Assembly: GCF_014904755.1 (NCBI RefSeq)
Contig: NZ_JACZFQ010000043.1
Location: forward strand, 21,117 to 85,116
DNA length: 64,000 bases
Reading direction: 5' to 3'
DNA from: Neoluteolibacter marinus
GTDB lineage: Bacteria; Verrucomicrobiota; Verrucomicrobiia; Verrucomicrobiales; Akkermansiaceae
Shown: one piece after another, positions 15,497 to 32,609 of the stretch
Layout: the number at the start of each line of letters is the position of its first letter
How positions within the stretch are numbered: position 1 is the first letter of the stretch
Notes under the pieces: model-generated
What the model was told of the DNA's origin: nothing
Seen by the model: the letters and a program-made list of their open reading frames with translations, nothing else
The model's database searches: none
Translations under genes and position numbers: made by a program

Positions 15497-16978
15497 TCAC
15501 TTCCAGCGATAGGTCAGCACCGCGGTCTGGCCGGGAGCCAACTTGAGGAAAGATTTGCCGTCCCGTGATTCGACGAGGGCCTGTTCAACGTGGAGCTGGA
15601 TTTCACTGCCCAGATCAAACTCCAGGTCGCCCGTCTGCTTCATCGGGAGCCGGTCGGAAATCAGGATCTCAAGCGGATTTTTTCCGTTCCCTGCGGTCAC
15701 GCTCCGGACAAGCCCGGGCTTGCCACCGGTAATCCCGGGCTTCCACGCGTCCTGCAAGGTCTGATCGCCGATCTGCACCATGAAGGTGGGATTGCCGGAG
15801 GGGTCGAGCTTGTATCCGCGGAACCGTGCTTCGGACGGCAAGGCCGGGGTGCCGGACAGTTTGACGACATTTTCCCCGGCGGGTGGCTGGTTTCCTTGCC
15901 CCCGATCGACCCAGTGGCGGGATCCGTCCATGAAATAGCCGCTCCAGATCAGCTCGGGAGCCAGGTGGTCGGCGCTGTAGGCGAGGTTCAGGCCGCCGGG
16001 AAATCCGATGCCAATGGCTCGTGGCGTGGTGTCGGCGATGAAGTTCCGGTAGACCACCGCACGCTCCCCGGAAGGTTGGATGGGGATGGATGGCTTGGCG
16101 GCTTCGATCGGATGGTCGGCCAGGTTTCTCCACGACGGGAGCCCCGGCCCCTTCCAGGCAAGGGCGATGCTTTCCTGCCCGAAAAACTCGACAAACTCGA
16201 TGCGGATCTTGTGCGGGCCCGCGGTGAGATTGATTTTTCCCTGTTTTGCCCGGCTTCCGTTCATGGGGCCCGTTCCGCGGACTTCGGTGACGGTCTTGCC
16301 ATCGATCATCACGCGGGCCGCATCGTCCGCATCAAGGCGGAAGACAAACGTTCCTGATTCCGGAGCTACCAGATCGCCCTGCCAGACGAGCCCGAACTCG
16401 TCGGTGCGGTCGGCATGGGTGACGCTGATGAGGCCGTCATGCTCTTCCTCGACATTGGTGGCTTCGAGTTGCGAGAAGTCGGGGAGATCCTTCCAAGTGC
16501 CGTGATAGATCTGCGATGTCAGGTTCGCGATCGGAGGCTCGCTGGCGGGCAGGGGGTGGATGGCGAGCAGCTCCTTGGCCGTCCATGGCACCTTGCGGTC
16601 GTTGCCGGCCGCCCTGATGGCCTTGACGGTTTCAGACTTCACCGGCTCGGCCTTGTTACCCCACGAGGACCGTACGTGCGTGAGAATGGCGGCAATCTGG
16701 TCGTCCGCGAGCACGGCGCCTTGGGGGGGCATCTCAAGATTGAACGTGCGGCCGTCGACATGGATTTCCCCGTGGAGGCCGCGAAGGACGATCTCGACGG
16801 CTCGAGCGGCATTGCCGTGGACCCAGTCGCTGCCTGCCAGCGGGGGAAATTGGCCGCCGGTTGCGCCCTTGCCATCCGCCCCGTGGCAGGCGGCGCAATA
16901 GAGCGAAAAGAGTTGCCCGCCATCCTGGGCTTGCAGGGACGCGGCGGAAAAGAAGGCAACAAGGGCGGTTCGGAGCAT
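15497..16978 (-). CDS. secreted cytochrome c with PA14 domain
   Basis: 493 residues with a signal peptide (1-17). Residues ~18-105 are a class I cytochrome c: CAACH at 28-32 binds one heme, and MPPQGAVLADDQIAAILTHVR supplies the distal Met region. After a linker, residues ~150-285 form a PA14-type beta-sandwich (QIYHGTWKDLPDF ... FRLDADDAARVMIDGK ... IRIEFVEFFGQESIALAW), a likely carbohydrate-binding module. The C-terminal ~200 residues are beta-rich and of unknown family. It probably passes electrons from the propeller protein encoded 46 bp downstream. The same pairing occurs in other Verrucomicrobiota as one fused protein. Confidence 0.85.
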   Translation of the reverse strand: MLRTALVAFFSAASLQAQDGGQLFSLYCAACHGADGKGATGGQFPPLAGSDWVHGNAARAVEIVLRGLHGEIHVDGRTFNLEMPPQGAVLADDQIAAILTHVRSSWGNKAEPVKSETVKAIRAAGNDRKVPWTAKELLAIHPLPASEPPIANLTSQIYHGTWKDLPDFSQLEATNVEEEHDGLISVTHADRTDEFGLVWQGDLVAPESGTFVFRLDADDAARVMIDGKTVTEVRGTGPMNGSRAKQGKINLTAGPHKIRIEFVEFFGQESIALAWKGPGLPSWRNLADHPIEAAKPSIPIQPSGERAVVYRNFIADTTPRAIGIGFPGGLNLAYSADHLAPELIWSGYFMDGSRHWVDRGQGNQPPAGENVVKLSGTPALPSEARFRGYKLDPSGNPTFMVQIGDQTLQDAWKPGITGGKPGLVRSVTAGNGKNPLEILISDRLPMKQTGDLEFDLGSEIQLHVEQALVESRDGKSFLKLAPGQTAVLTYRWK

Positions 16979-17017
16979 CGTTTAAAGGAAACGTTGCCCG
17001 GAGCCTGCGGTTATCCC

Positions 17018-18322
17018 TCATTCCGGTGAAATGACAGATTTGTTGGCCGGATCGGGCCTTCTGCCGCGCTCATAATATCGCTCGAGACCAAGGGCTGCCG
17101 CATCCGCGTACTCGCGGAAAATCGACGGGCGCCGTTGCCCGGCAACCTCTCTCAAGCCCTCGTAGTCGCCCGCCTGGATGCGCGCATGGTCTTCCTGCGA
17201 GTTCATCACATAGGGCTCGAAATAGATCACAGGGCACTCGTAGAGGCGGTTCGCGAGGAGATTGCGGGCCCACAGGTAGGGATCGCCGTCCACGTTCCGT
17301 GCATTCCTGGCAAGGGGGTCATAACGATAGGGCGGCATGGAGGTCCGTTCGACAAAGGCTGCGGCGACGGAGCGCGAGATTCCTGCTTCCTCGTCGTGAA
17401 CTCCTTGCAGCAAATTGGTAAGGAGTTGGTGGCGCTGGTCGGTGAGGGCGACTTCGTCATCCGTGTAGCCTCCATTGAGGATCATGTGGAAATGGTGGTG
17501 CGGGACGAGGGTGGGCAACGACGGGTCGCCCCAGGCGTCGGCATTGAAATGAAGGCAGAGGACAATGTCGGGCTGGATGGATTCGTTGACCAGCTGGGCT
17601 CGGGCGCGAATCTCCGCCGTCCGGTAGAACAGCCGTTCCGCGAGTTTGACGATGTCCCCGCCGGCCGAACTGCTGGCGGCTTCCTCCCTCAAGCGTTCGG
17701 GTCGGAGCGCGGTGACGGGTTCGGTGTCTTTCCTGACGAGCGTAACCGTTGCGCCGAGGTCTTCCAGTCGCGGCTTCAGCAGATTGGCGACGATCAAGGT
17801 CATGTCGCCTTCTTGCACCGGCAGCATGCCCGGAAGCTGGAACCAGCGCTCTTCCATCTTGCCCCAGCGACCTCCGATGTGGCCCGCGTCGATGGCAATC
17901 CTCACGCCGTCGAGGGGCCGTCCCTCGGGTGCCGGTGGCAGTTGATCGATGCTGCGCCACGTGCGGGGCGGTTGGGCGGTCGATCCGTCCGGCGCAAACT
18001 TGAGAACGAGATGCTCTCCCGGGTTCGCATGAATCCTGACGTGGTCGTCACTGACCTCGAACCAATTCCTCCAAGCCGGGGATACCGTGAACACCTCGTC
18101 CAGCTGGCGGATGAATTCGGCACGTGAAATGGTTCCGTCAAAGCGTCTCAAGGCGTCCCAATCGGGGATTGGGGCCAGGTCCGACAAAGCAGGGGCCTTG
18201 GCTTGGGCTGCTGACGCCGGTGGGGCTGGCTCAGGCTCCAACGGTCGGTGAAACCTCAAGAAAACCAGCACCGCGGCAGCAAGGAGCAGGGCCAGGCAGA
18301 ATGGAATGGCACGCGTGGTCAT
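17018..18322 (-). CDS. N-acetylmuramoyl-L-alanine amidase-like protein (amidase_3)
   Basis: 434 residues from ATG 18322, which starts an N-terminal membrane anchor or signal (FCLALLLAAAVLVFLRF); the frame stays open 75 bp further upstream without a better start. A Pro/Ala linker and an N-terminal domain (~45-150) precede the amidase_3 fold. Zinc ligands appear in order: IAIDAGHIGG (His), VQEGDMTLIVA (Glu) and LCLHFNAD (His), with YFEPYVMNS near the end. The enzyme cuts the bond between MurNAc and the stem peptide. The insert with PHHHFHMILNGGYTDDE is longer than in AmiA/AmiC and may shape the active site. It is divergent from the ymdB-like gene (87-bp gap). Confidence 0.78.
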   Translation of the reverse strand: MTTRAIPFCLALLLAAAVLVFLRFHRPLEPEPAPPASAAQAKAPALSDLAPIPDWDALRRFDGTISRAEFIRQLDEVFTVSPAWRNWFEVSDDHVRIHANPGEHLVLKFAPDGSTAQPPRTWRSIDQLPPAPEGRPLDGVRIAIDAGHIGGRWGKMEERWFQLPGMLPVQEGDMTLIVANLLKPRLEDLGATVTLVRKDTEPVTALRPERLREEAASSSAGGDIVKLAERLFYRTAEIRARAQLVNESIQPDIVLCLHFNADAWGDPSLPTLVPHHHFHMILNGGYTDDEVALTDQRHQLLTNLLQGVHDEEAGISRSVAAAFVERTSMPPYRYDPLARNARNVDGDPYLWARNLLANRLYECPVIYFEPYVMNSQEDHARIQAGDYEGLREVAGQRRPSIFREYADAAALGLERYYERGRRPDPANKSVISPE

Positions 18323-18409
18323 CGGGGATTTGGCTTGGCGTGCCGGATGGCCGACGGGTAAGCCTCGCGGGTCGGGGCAATGCTGTCCCCGCCGCAATCT
18401 CCTGTACCC

Positions 18410-19231
18410 ATGGATCCTGTTCGCATCTTATTTCTCGGGGACATCGTCGGTGAGCCCGGCCGCAAGGCTGTCATCGAGCAATTGCCGGGTCTCCGCAAGG
18501 AGTTGGGCCTCGATTTCATCATCGTCAATGGCGAGAATGCAGCGGGAGGCCGGGGTATCACACCTCGCATTGCCATTGATCTCCTGCGTGCCGGAGCGGC
18601 GGTGATCACCACCGGGGATCATGTGTGGGATCAGCAGGAAATCGTGGATTATTTCCCGACCGAGCCGCGCTTGCTGCGACCGATCAACTACCCGGAGGGT
18701 ACTCCTGGAAGCGGATCCGTGGTCCTCGACACGCCGAAAGGCAAGGTCGCGGTGCTGCAAGGCCAGGGGCGTTCATTCATGCAGCCGCCGTTGGAGAACC
18801 CGTTCATCGGACTGGAGGCCGAGGCGGCGAGGCTCCGGTCGGAAGGGATCATGATGATCTTCGTGGATTTCCATGCGGAAACCACCAGCGAGAAGATCGC
18901 GATGGGTTGGGCCCTGGATGGCAAGGTCTCGGCCGTGGTTGGCACCCACACCCATGTCCAGACTGCGGACGAGCGGATCCTGCCGGGCGGGACGGGTTGT
19001 CTGACCGACGCCGGGATGTGCGGGCCGGAGTTCTCGGTGCTGGGTCGATCTCACGAATCGGTGGTCTGGCGCTTCCGGACCGGTATGCCAACGCGATTTC
19101 CGATCGCGTCAGGTCCAGTGCGCCTCTGTGGAGCATTGGTCGATGTCGATCCGGAGAGCGGGCGTTGCATGGCTTTGGCTCGCTTCAACCGGATGATTGA
19201 CCCGTCGCAGGCGGCAGAAGGGGAGGTGTGA
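18410..19231 (+). CDS. YmdB-family metallophosphoesterase
   Basis: 273 residues from ATG 18410 (an upstream in-frame ATG at 18380 adds a poor leader). The family (TIGR00282) is a di-iron calcineurin-like phosphoesterase; B. subtilis YmdB hydrolyses cyclic nucleotides and affects biofilm formation. Metal-site motifs are all present: LFLGDIVGEPGR, IVNGENAAGGRGI, TTGDHVWDQ, VDFHAETTSEK and VVGTHTHVQTADE. It stands alone, upstream of the tRNA-Thr/tuf operon. Confidence 0.9.
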   Translation: MDPVRILFLGDIVGEPGRKAVIEQLPGLRKELGLDFIIVNGENAAGGRGITPRIAIDLLRAGAAVITTGDHVWDQQEIVDYFPTEPRLLRPINYPEGTPGSGSVVLDTPKGKVAVLQGQGRSFMQPPLENPFIGLEAEAARLRSEGIMMIFVDFHAETTSEKIAMGWALDGKVSAVVGTHTHVQTADERILPGGTGCLTDAGMCGPEFSVLGRSHESVVWRFRTGMPTRFPIASGPVRLCGALVDVDPESGRCMALARFNRMIDPSQAAEGEV

Positions 19232-19315
19232 GGGGCTTGGGTGTTCCTGTAACTTGTTGTTTTTCAGTGAATTTCCTGCTTTCCCCGACAAATCTTCTTT
19301 CCTTTGATATTTTTT

Positions 19316-19343
19316 TTGACAGGGTGGGCGGCTTTGTTAACTT
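19316..19343 (+). promoter_or_regulatory. candidate sigma70 promoter for the tRNA-Thr/tuf operon
   Basis: A perfect TTGACA at 19316-19321 follows an A/T-rich tract (eight T), then 16 bp and TAACTT at 19338-19343, a partial match to TATAAT. It lies 113 bp before the tRNA-Thr gene in an otherwise empty 224-bp gap, as expected for a strong stable-RNA promoter. The -10 match is weak. Confidence 0.5.
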
Positions 19344-19455
19344 CCGCCCCGCTTTTCCCGGAACCAACCAGGAAATTCTGAGGGGATTATCGTCTTGTGA
19401 CGCCACTTGGGACTTTCTGGCCGGCTTCGGGACCGGCACATCAATTCGCCGTCAG

Positions 19456-19530
<75 letters not shown>

Positions 19531-19577
19531 GCGGCAACATGATCGGACGAGCAGCCCAACGCGAAACCACCACAACC

Positions 19578-20762
<1,185 letters not shown>

Positions 20763-20816
20763 CCCTCAAGCAGGGCCTCAGTCTGTCGCCCCGCGACATC
20801 CGGCTGAGACGAATTT

Positions 20817-20849
20817 CGGGGCACTTCGGCAACTCGCCGGGGTGCCCCG
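20817..20849 (+). other. RNA hairpin between tuf and tRNA-Trp
   Basis: CGGGGCAC (20817-20824) pairs with GTGCCCCG (20842-20849), an 8-bp GC stem with a 17-base loop. A longer-range pairing of TGTCGCC near 20784 with GGCGACA near 20874 could enclose it. No T-tract follows, so it is more likely a processing site or partial attenuator than a terminator. Confidence 0.45.
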
Positions 20850-20880
20850 CCATCGCCTCCACCGGCGACAAAGATAGAAA

Positions 20881-20956
20881 ACGGAAGTAGCTCAATTGGT
20901 AGAGTAGTGGTCTCCAAAACCATTGGTTGTGGGTTCGAGTCCCTCCTTCCGTGCCA
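20881..20956 (+). tRNA. tRNA-Trp (anticodon CCA)
   Basis: A 76-nt cloverleaf: acceptor ACGGAAG/CTTCCGT, D arm GCTC/GAGT, anticodon stem GTGGT/ACCAT with loop CTCCAAA (anticodon CCA), T loop TTCGAGT with one mismatched T-stem pair, discriminator G and encoded CCA. It lies between tuf and secE, a conserved position in many bacteria. Confidence 0.96.
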
Positions 20957-20991
20957 TCTTTTCATCCCAAGTTTTCAAAGGTAATCCCGGA

Positions 20992-21219
20992 ATGTTCGCA
21001 AAAGTCTCACGTTTTATCGGCGAAGTGAAAGGTGAACTCCGCAAGGCCAACTGGCCGTGGGAGTCGGATCCCAAGGTGAAGGGATTCAAAAAATACAAGG
21101 AGCTCGTCGATTCCACCATCGTGGTGCTGATCGCGACCATCCTGCTCGCCGGCTTTGTTTCGCTCTGGGACTTCATCGACACCAACGTCGTTACTTTCAT
21201 CACGTCCATCGGGCGTTGA
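20992..21219 (+). CDS. secE: protein translocase subunit SecE
   Basis: 75 residues from ATG 20992, preceded by CAAAGG, one of the few Shine-Dalgarno-like sites here. It is the short single-helix SecE form: an amphipathic N-terminal helix with FIGEVKGELRKANWP, then one membrane helix (IVVLIATILLAGFVSLWDF). SecE clamps the SecY channel. An upstream in-frame start would run into tRNA-Trp and is rejected. nusG starts 37 bp later. Confidence 0.95.
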   Translation: MFAKVSRFIGEVKGELRKANWPWESDPKVKGFKKYKELVDSTIVVLIATILLAGFVSLWDFIDTNVVTFITSIGR

Positions 21220-21256
21220 TTCCATTTTTCCCCGGCTGCTTTTTTCCATCCCCATC

Positions 21257-21823
21257 ATGCCTGCACCGTCTCCAGAGAACCAATGGTACGTCGTTCACGT
21301 CCTGTCCGGACAGGAAGGCCGGGTCAAGGACCGCATTCTCCGCCAGCGTGAGGCGGAGGAAATGGGAGACTATATTTACGAGGTGCTGGTTCCGACCGAG
21401 ATGGTGTCCGAGATCCGCCGCGGCAAGAAGACTTCCACCAAGAGGAAGTTTTTCCCCGGCTACATCATCGTCAACATGAACCTCCTGACCGAAGACAACC
21501 AGCTCGTCGAGAAGACCTGGTACTTCATCAAGGAGATGGACGGCGTGATCGGATTTGCCGGCACCAAGGATCGCCCGATTCCCATGCGCCAGAGCGAGGT
21601 GGAGGGCATGCTTTCGCAAATCAAGGAGCGGGAAGAGAGTGTCCGCCCCGCGATCAGTTTCGAAGTCGGCGACACCGTCAAGGTCGCCGACGGACCGTTC
21701 CAAAGCCAGAACGGCATCGTCGAGGAGATCGACCCCGAGCGCGGCAAGCTGCGCGTCGCGGTTACTATCTTCGGCCGCTCCACGCCGGTGGAGCTTGAAT
21801 ACTGGCAGGTCGAACGCGCCTGA
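21257..21823 (+). CDS. nusG: transcription termination/antitermination factor NusG
   Basis: 188 residues with an NGN domain ([18 protein letters not shown] at ~10-27, [27 protein letters not shown]) and a C-terminal KOW domain ([22 protein letters not shown]). NusG binds RNA polymerase and couples it to Rho or the ribosome. It is of ordinary length with no insertion. It lies between secE and rplK as usual. The start context lacks a Shine-Dalgarno. Confidence 0.98.
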   Translation: MPAPSPENQWYVVHVLSGQEGRVKDRILRQREAEEMGDYIYEVLVPTEMVSEIRRGKKTSTKRKFFPGYIIVNMNLLTEDNQLVEKTWYFIKEMDGVIGFAGTKDRPIPMRQSEVEGMLSQIKEREESVRPAISFEVGDTVKVADGPFQSQNGIVEEIDPERGKLRVAVTIFGRSTPVELEYWQVERA

Positions 21824-21870
21824 TCGAAATCCGCTCTCAAACATACCGTCACCGCAATCCCTCTACCACC

Positions 21871-22299
21871 ATGGCCAAGGAAGTTGTCAAAGTCATCAAG
21901 CTCCAGATCCAAGCCGGAGCCGCCAATCCGTCCCCGCCCGTCGGTCCTGCTCTCGGCCAGGCCGGTGTCAACATCATGGGCTTCTGCAAGGAGTTCAATG
22001 CCGCCACCCAGAGCCAGGCAGGCGATGTGCTTCCGGTCGTGATCTCCGTCTACAAGGACAAGAGCTTCACCTTCGTCACCAAGCGTCCGCCGGCAGGCAA
22101 CCTCCTCAAGAAGGCCGCTGGTCTCGCTTCCGGTTCCAAGGAGCCGAACAAGATCAAGGTCGGCAAGATCTCCAAGGAGAAGCTGATGGAAGTCGTGAAC
22201 ATCAAAATGCCCGACCTCAACACCAACGACCCCGAGGCCGCCGCCCGCATCTTGGCCGGCACCGCCCGCCAGATGGGTCTGGAAATCGAAGGCATGTAA
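21871..22299 (+). CDS. rplK: 50S ribosomal protein L11
   Basis: 142 residues, the usual L11 length. Visible marks are [56 protein letters not shown] and the C-terminal rRNA-binding domain ending in [17 protein letters not shown]. It binds the GTPase centre of 23S rRNA with L10/L12. It lies in nusG-rplK-rplA order. Confidence 0.99.
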   Translation: MAKEVVKVIKLQIQAGAANPSPPVGPALGQAGVNIMGFCKEFNAATQSQAGDVLPVVISVYKDKSFTFVTKRPPAGNLLKKAAGLASGSKEPNKIKVGKISKEKLMEVVNIKMPDLNTNDPEAAARILAGTARQMGLEIEGM

Positions 22300-22388
22300 G
22301 TCTTTTCGCGCAGCTCCCCGGAGAGGCGCATGAAACCGCAGGAGGGCCGGTCGACCCGACCGATCCGCCAGCACTGCAAAACGAAAAA

Positions 22389-23093
22389 ATGAAGAACCGC
22401 AGCAAACGCTACGCAAAAGCTGCCGCCCTCGTCGAGGCCGGCAAGTCCTACGGTCTGGAGGAAGCCGTCGGCACCGTGAAAAAGTTCCCGGCGCCGAAGT
22501 TCGACCCGACCGTCACCGTGTCCTTCCACCTCGGCGTGGATCCCCGCAAGAGCGACCAGATGGTCCGCGGCTCCGTGGCTCTTCCCCACGGCTCCGGCAA
22601 GAACGTCCGCGTGGCGGTATTCGCCGCAGGCGCTGCCGCAGAAGCCGCTGAAGCTGCCGGTGCCGAGTTCGTCGGCTTCGAGGAGCTGATCAAGAAGGTC
22701 CAGGGCGGATTCACCGACTTCGACGTCGCGATCGCGACTCCGGACGCGATGACCGAAGTGCGCAAGATTGCCCGTGTTCTGGGTCCCCGCGGCCTGATGC
22801 CGAACCCGAAAACCGGCACCGTGACCGACGACACCGCCAAGGCCGTCAAGGAGGTCAAGGCCGGCCGGATCGACTACAAGCTCGACAAGAACGGCAACGT
22901 CTCCGGCGCCGTCGGCAAGGCTTCCTTCTCTGAAGTTGCTCTCCTCGAAAACGCCCGAGCCTTCATCGACAGCGTGGTTCGCGCCAAGCCGGCATCCGCC
23001 AAGGGCAACTACGTCCGTAGCGTCACCGTTGCCGCTTCCATGTGCCCCGGACTTCCGCTGGAAGCCGGCGTCTACACCAAAGCCACCGCCTGA
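22389..23093 (+). CDS. rplA: 50S ribosomal protein L1
   Basis: 234 residues from ATG 22389. L1 marks: KRYAKAAALVEAGKSYGLEEAV, HLGVDPRKSDQMVRGSVALPHG, RVLGPRGLMPNPKTGTV and SFSEVALLENARAFI. L1 forms the mobile stalk and is a classic autoregulator of L11/L1 operon translation. The 89-bp gap before it could hold such a control site, but I see no clear copy of the rRNA-like hairpin. Confidence 0.99.
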   Translation: MKNRSKRYAKAAALVEAGKSYGLEEAVGTVKKFPAPKFDPTVTVSFHLGVDPRKSDQMVRGSVALPHGSGKNVRVAVFAAGAAAEAAEAAGAEFVGFEELIKKVQGGFTDFDVAIATPDAMTEVRKIARVLGPRGLMPNPKTGTVTDDTAKAVKEVKAGRIDYKLDKNGNVSGAVGKASFSEVALLENARAFIDSVVRAKPASAKGNYVRSVTVAASMCPGLPLEAGVYTKATA

Positions 23094-23107
23094 ACCACTC
23101 CACGACC

Positions 23108-23656
23108 ATGAATCCCGACAAGAAAGTCATCATCGACGAGTTGCTCGACCGGGTGAACGCTTCGCCCTTCGTGCTTGTGGTGGACTACACCGGCATGACC
23201 GTGCCGCAGTTTTCCGAACTCCGCAACCGCCTCGGCGCTTCCGGTGCCCAGTGCCACGTTGCCAAGAATTCCTATATGAAGAAGGCGCTTGCCGAAGCCG
23301 GTCTCCCGGACATCGGTGACACCCTCATCGGCCAGACCGCTTTCGTCACCGGCGACAGCGAGGTCTTTGCTGCCGCAAAGGCAATCAAGACCTTCGAAAA
23401 GGAGTTCAAGAAACCGGAGATGAAGATCGGCATCCTCGACGGTGCTGTCCTCGACGCCGACAAACTCAAGGCGATCGCCGAGATCCCGTCCCGCGAAGCG
23501 GTTCTTTCCCAGCTCCTCGGAACGATCAACGAACCGGCCGCCCGGATCGCTCGCATCATCCAGAAGAAGTTCAACCCCGACGGCGATTCCGCCGCGGACG
23601 AGCCTGCTGCCGAAGCCGCTGCGGAGGCTCCCGCCGAACCCGCCGCCGAAGCCTGA
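23108..23656 (+). CDS. rplJ: 50S ribosomal protein L10
   Basis: 182 residues from ATG 23108, 14 bp after rplA. L10 marks: N-terminal FVLVVDYTGMTVPQFSELRNRL, CHVAKNSYMKKAL, and a C-terminal helical region that binds L12 dimers (SREAVLSQLLGTINEPAARIARIIQ). After it comes an unusual acidic, Ala/Pro/Glu-rich tail from about residue 160. L10 anchors the L12 stalk. Confidence 0.98.
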   Translation: MNPDKKVIIDELLDRVNASPFVLVVDYTGMTVPQFSELRNRLGASGAQCHVAKNSYMKKALAEAGLPDIGDTLIGQTAFVTGDSEVFAAAKAIKTFEKEFKKPEMKIGILDGAVLDADKLKAIAEIPSREAVLSQLLGTINEPAARIARIIQKKFNPDGDSAADEPAAEAAAEAPAEPAAEA

Positions 23657-23728
23657 TCCCACCAATCTGACCCGATGGCGTTGGCGTCTCCGCGCTGCCG
23701 CCTGAACCCACAATGGTTCCTCGTCGGT

Positions 23729-23767
23729 CCCCGCAGCTGCGGGGCTGAAATGTCCGGAAGCTTCCGG
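23729..23767 (+). other. paired hairpins in the rplJ-rplL spacer
   Basis: Two perfect palindromes lie in the 140-bp gap between rplJ and rplL: CCCCGCAGCTGCGGGG (23729-23744) and CCGGAAGCTTCCGG (23754-23767). They are followed by AAAGGAG, a strong ribosome site, before rplL. They could stabilise mRNA or slow polymerase so that L12, needed in several copies, is made at higher levels. Confidence 0.5.
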
Positions 23768-23796
23768 GCGCGACGATACCGCAAAGGAGAAATACA

Positions 23797-24174
23797 ATGG
23801 CCAATATCGAAACACTCGTTGAAGAACTGGGCAAGCTCACCGTCCTGGAAGCTGCCGACCTCGTGAAGAAGCTCGAAGAAACCTGGGGCGTGTCCGCTGC
23901 GGCCGCTGCGGTTGTCGTTCCTGGTGGTGGTGGCGCTGTCGCCGAAGCCGCTGAAGAGAAGACCGAGTTCGACGTCGTCATCACCGAAGGTGGTGCCAAC
24001 AAGATCGCCGTCATCAAGGCGGTCCGCGAAGTTGCTCCCGGCCTCGGCCTCGCCGATGCCAAGAAGCTCGTCGAAAGCGCTCCTGCCAAGGTGCTTGAAG
24101 GTGTCGCCAAGGACGCCGCCGAGACCGCCAAGAAGAAGCTTGAAGAAGCCGGCGCCAAGGTCGAGCTCAAGTAA
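23797..24174 (+). CDS. rplL: 50S ribosomal protein L7/L12
   Basis: 125 residues. N-terminal dimerisation domain ([22 protein letters not shown]), an Ala/Val/Gly hinge, and the C-terminal factor-binding domain ([24 protein letters not shown] ... [18 protein letters not shown]). Unlike most genes in this window it has a strong Shine-Dalgarno (AAAGGAG) 7 bases before its ATG, in line with L12 being made in excess of other ribosomal proteins. Confidence 0.99.
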   Translation: MANIETLVEELGKLTVLEAADLVKKLEETWGVSAAAAAVVVPGGGGAVAEAAEEKTEFDVVITEGGANKIAVIKAVREVAPGLGLADAKKLVESAPAKVLEGVAKDAAETAKKKLEEAGAKVELK

Positions 24175-24191
24175 CCCAGTCATCCGGATTT

Positions 24192-24221
24192 GCTTCGCGG
24201 CCGGGGATCCGGCCGCGAAGC
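24192..24221 (+). other. hairpin between rplL and rpoB (possible attenuator or RNase III site)
   Basis: GCTTCGCGGCC (24192-24202) pairs perfectly with GGCCGCGAAGC (24211-24221), an 11-bp stem with an 8-base loop and no T-tract. In E. coli the same gap holds a partial terminator and an RNase III site that set the ratio of RNA polymerase to ribosomal proteins; this hairpin is in the equivalent place. Confidence 0.6.
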
Positions 24222-24364
24222 CATCTCCCGGAACCGGCGGAAGCCGTCACGTGAACCACCCGCGACCGTTTCCGCCGATCCCGGACCTTCTCACCAGTCT
24301 CTGAATCCAACTGCCCGGTACCGCTCGCGGTCCGGGCTCAACCTGTAAGCACTACCTACCAGCC

Positions 24365-28246
<3,882 letters not shown>

Positions 28247-28288
28247 TAGCCGAACCACGAACCGATACCCCAACAAGCATTCGATATC

Positions 28289-32455
<4,167 letters not shown>

Positions 32456-32475
32456 TCCGACCGAACCTCATTCCC

Positions 32476-32509
32476 AGCCCGGCCGTGCGAAAGTGCGGCC
32501 GGGCTTTTT
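32476..32509 (+). terminator. rho-independent terminator after rpoC
   Basis: AGCCCGGCCG (32476-32485) pairs with CGGCCGGGCT (32496-32505) around a 10-base loop, followed by TTTTT. It lies 20 bp after the rpoC stop and ends the supercluster. Confidence 0.95.
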
Positions 32510-32609
32510 CGTGGCGGTTCCGCTCGGATTCCAAAGAAGCGCACGGTTTACGAATCGGCGGCCTCGTGATGGATTGGGCGGCGGATCCACGTTTCCGATC
32601 TCCTATATC

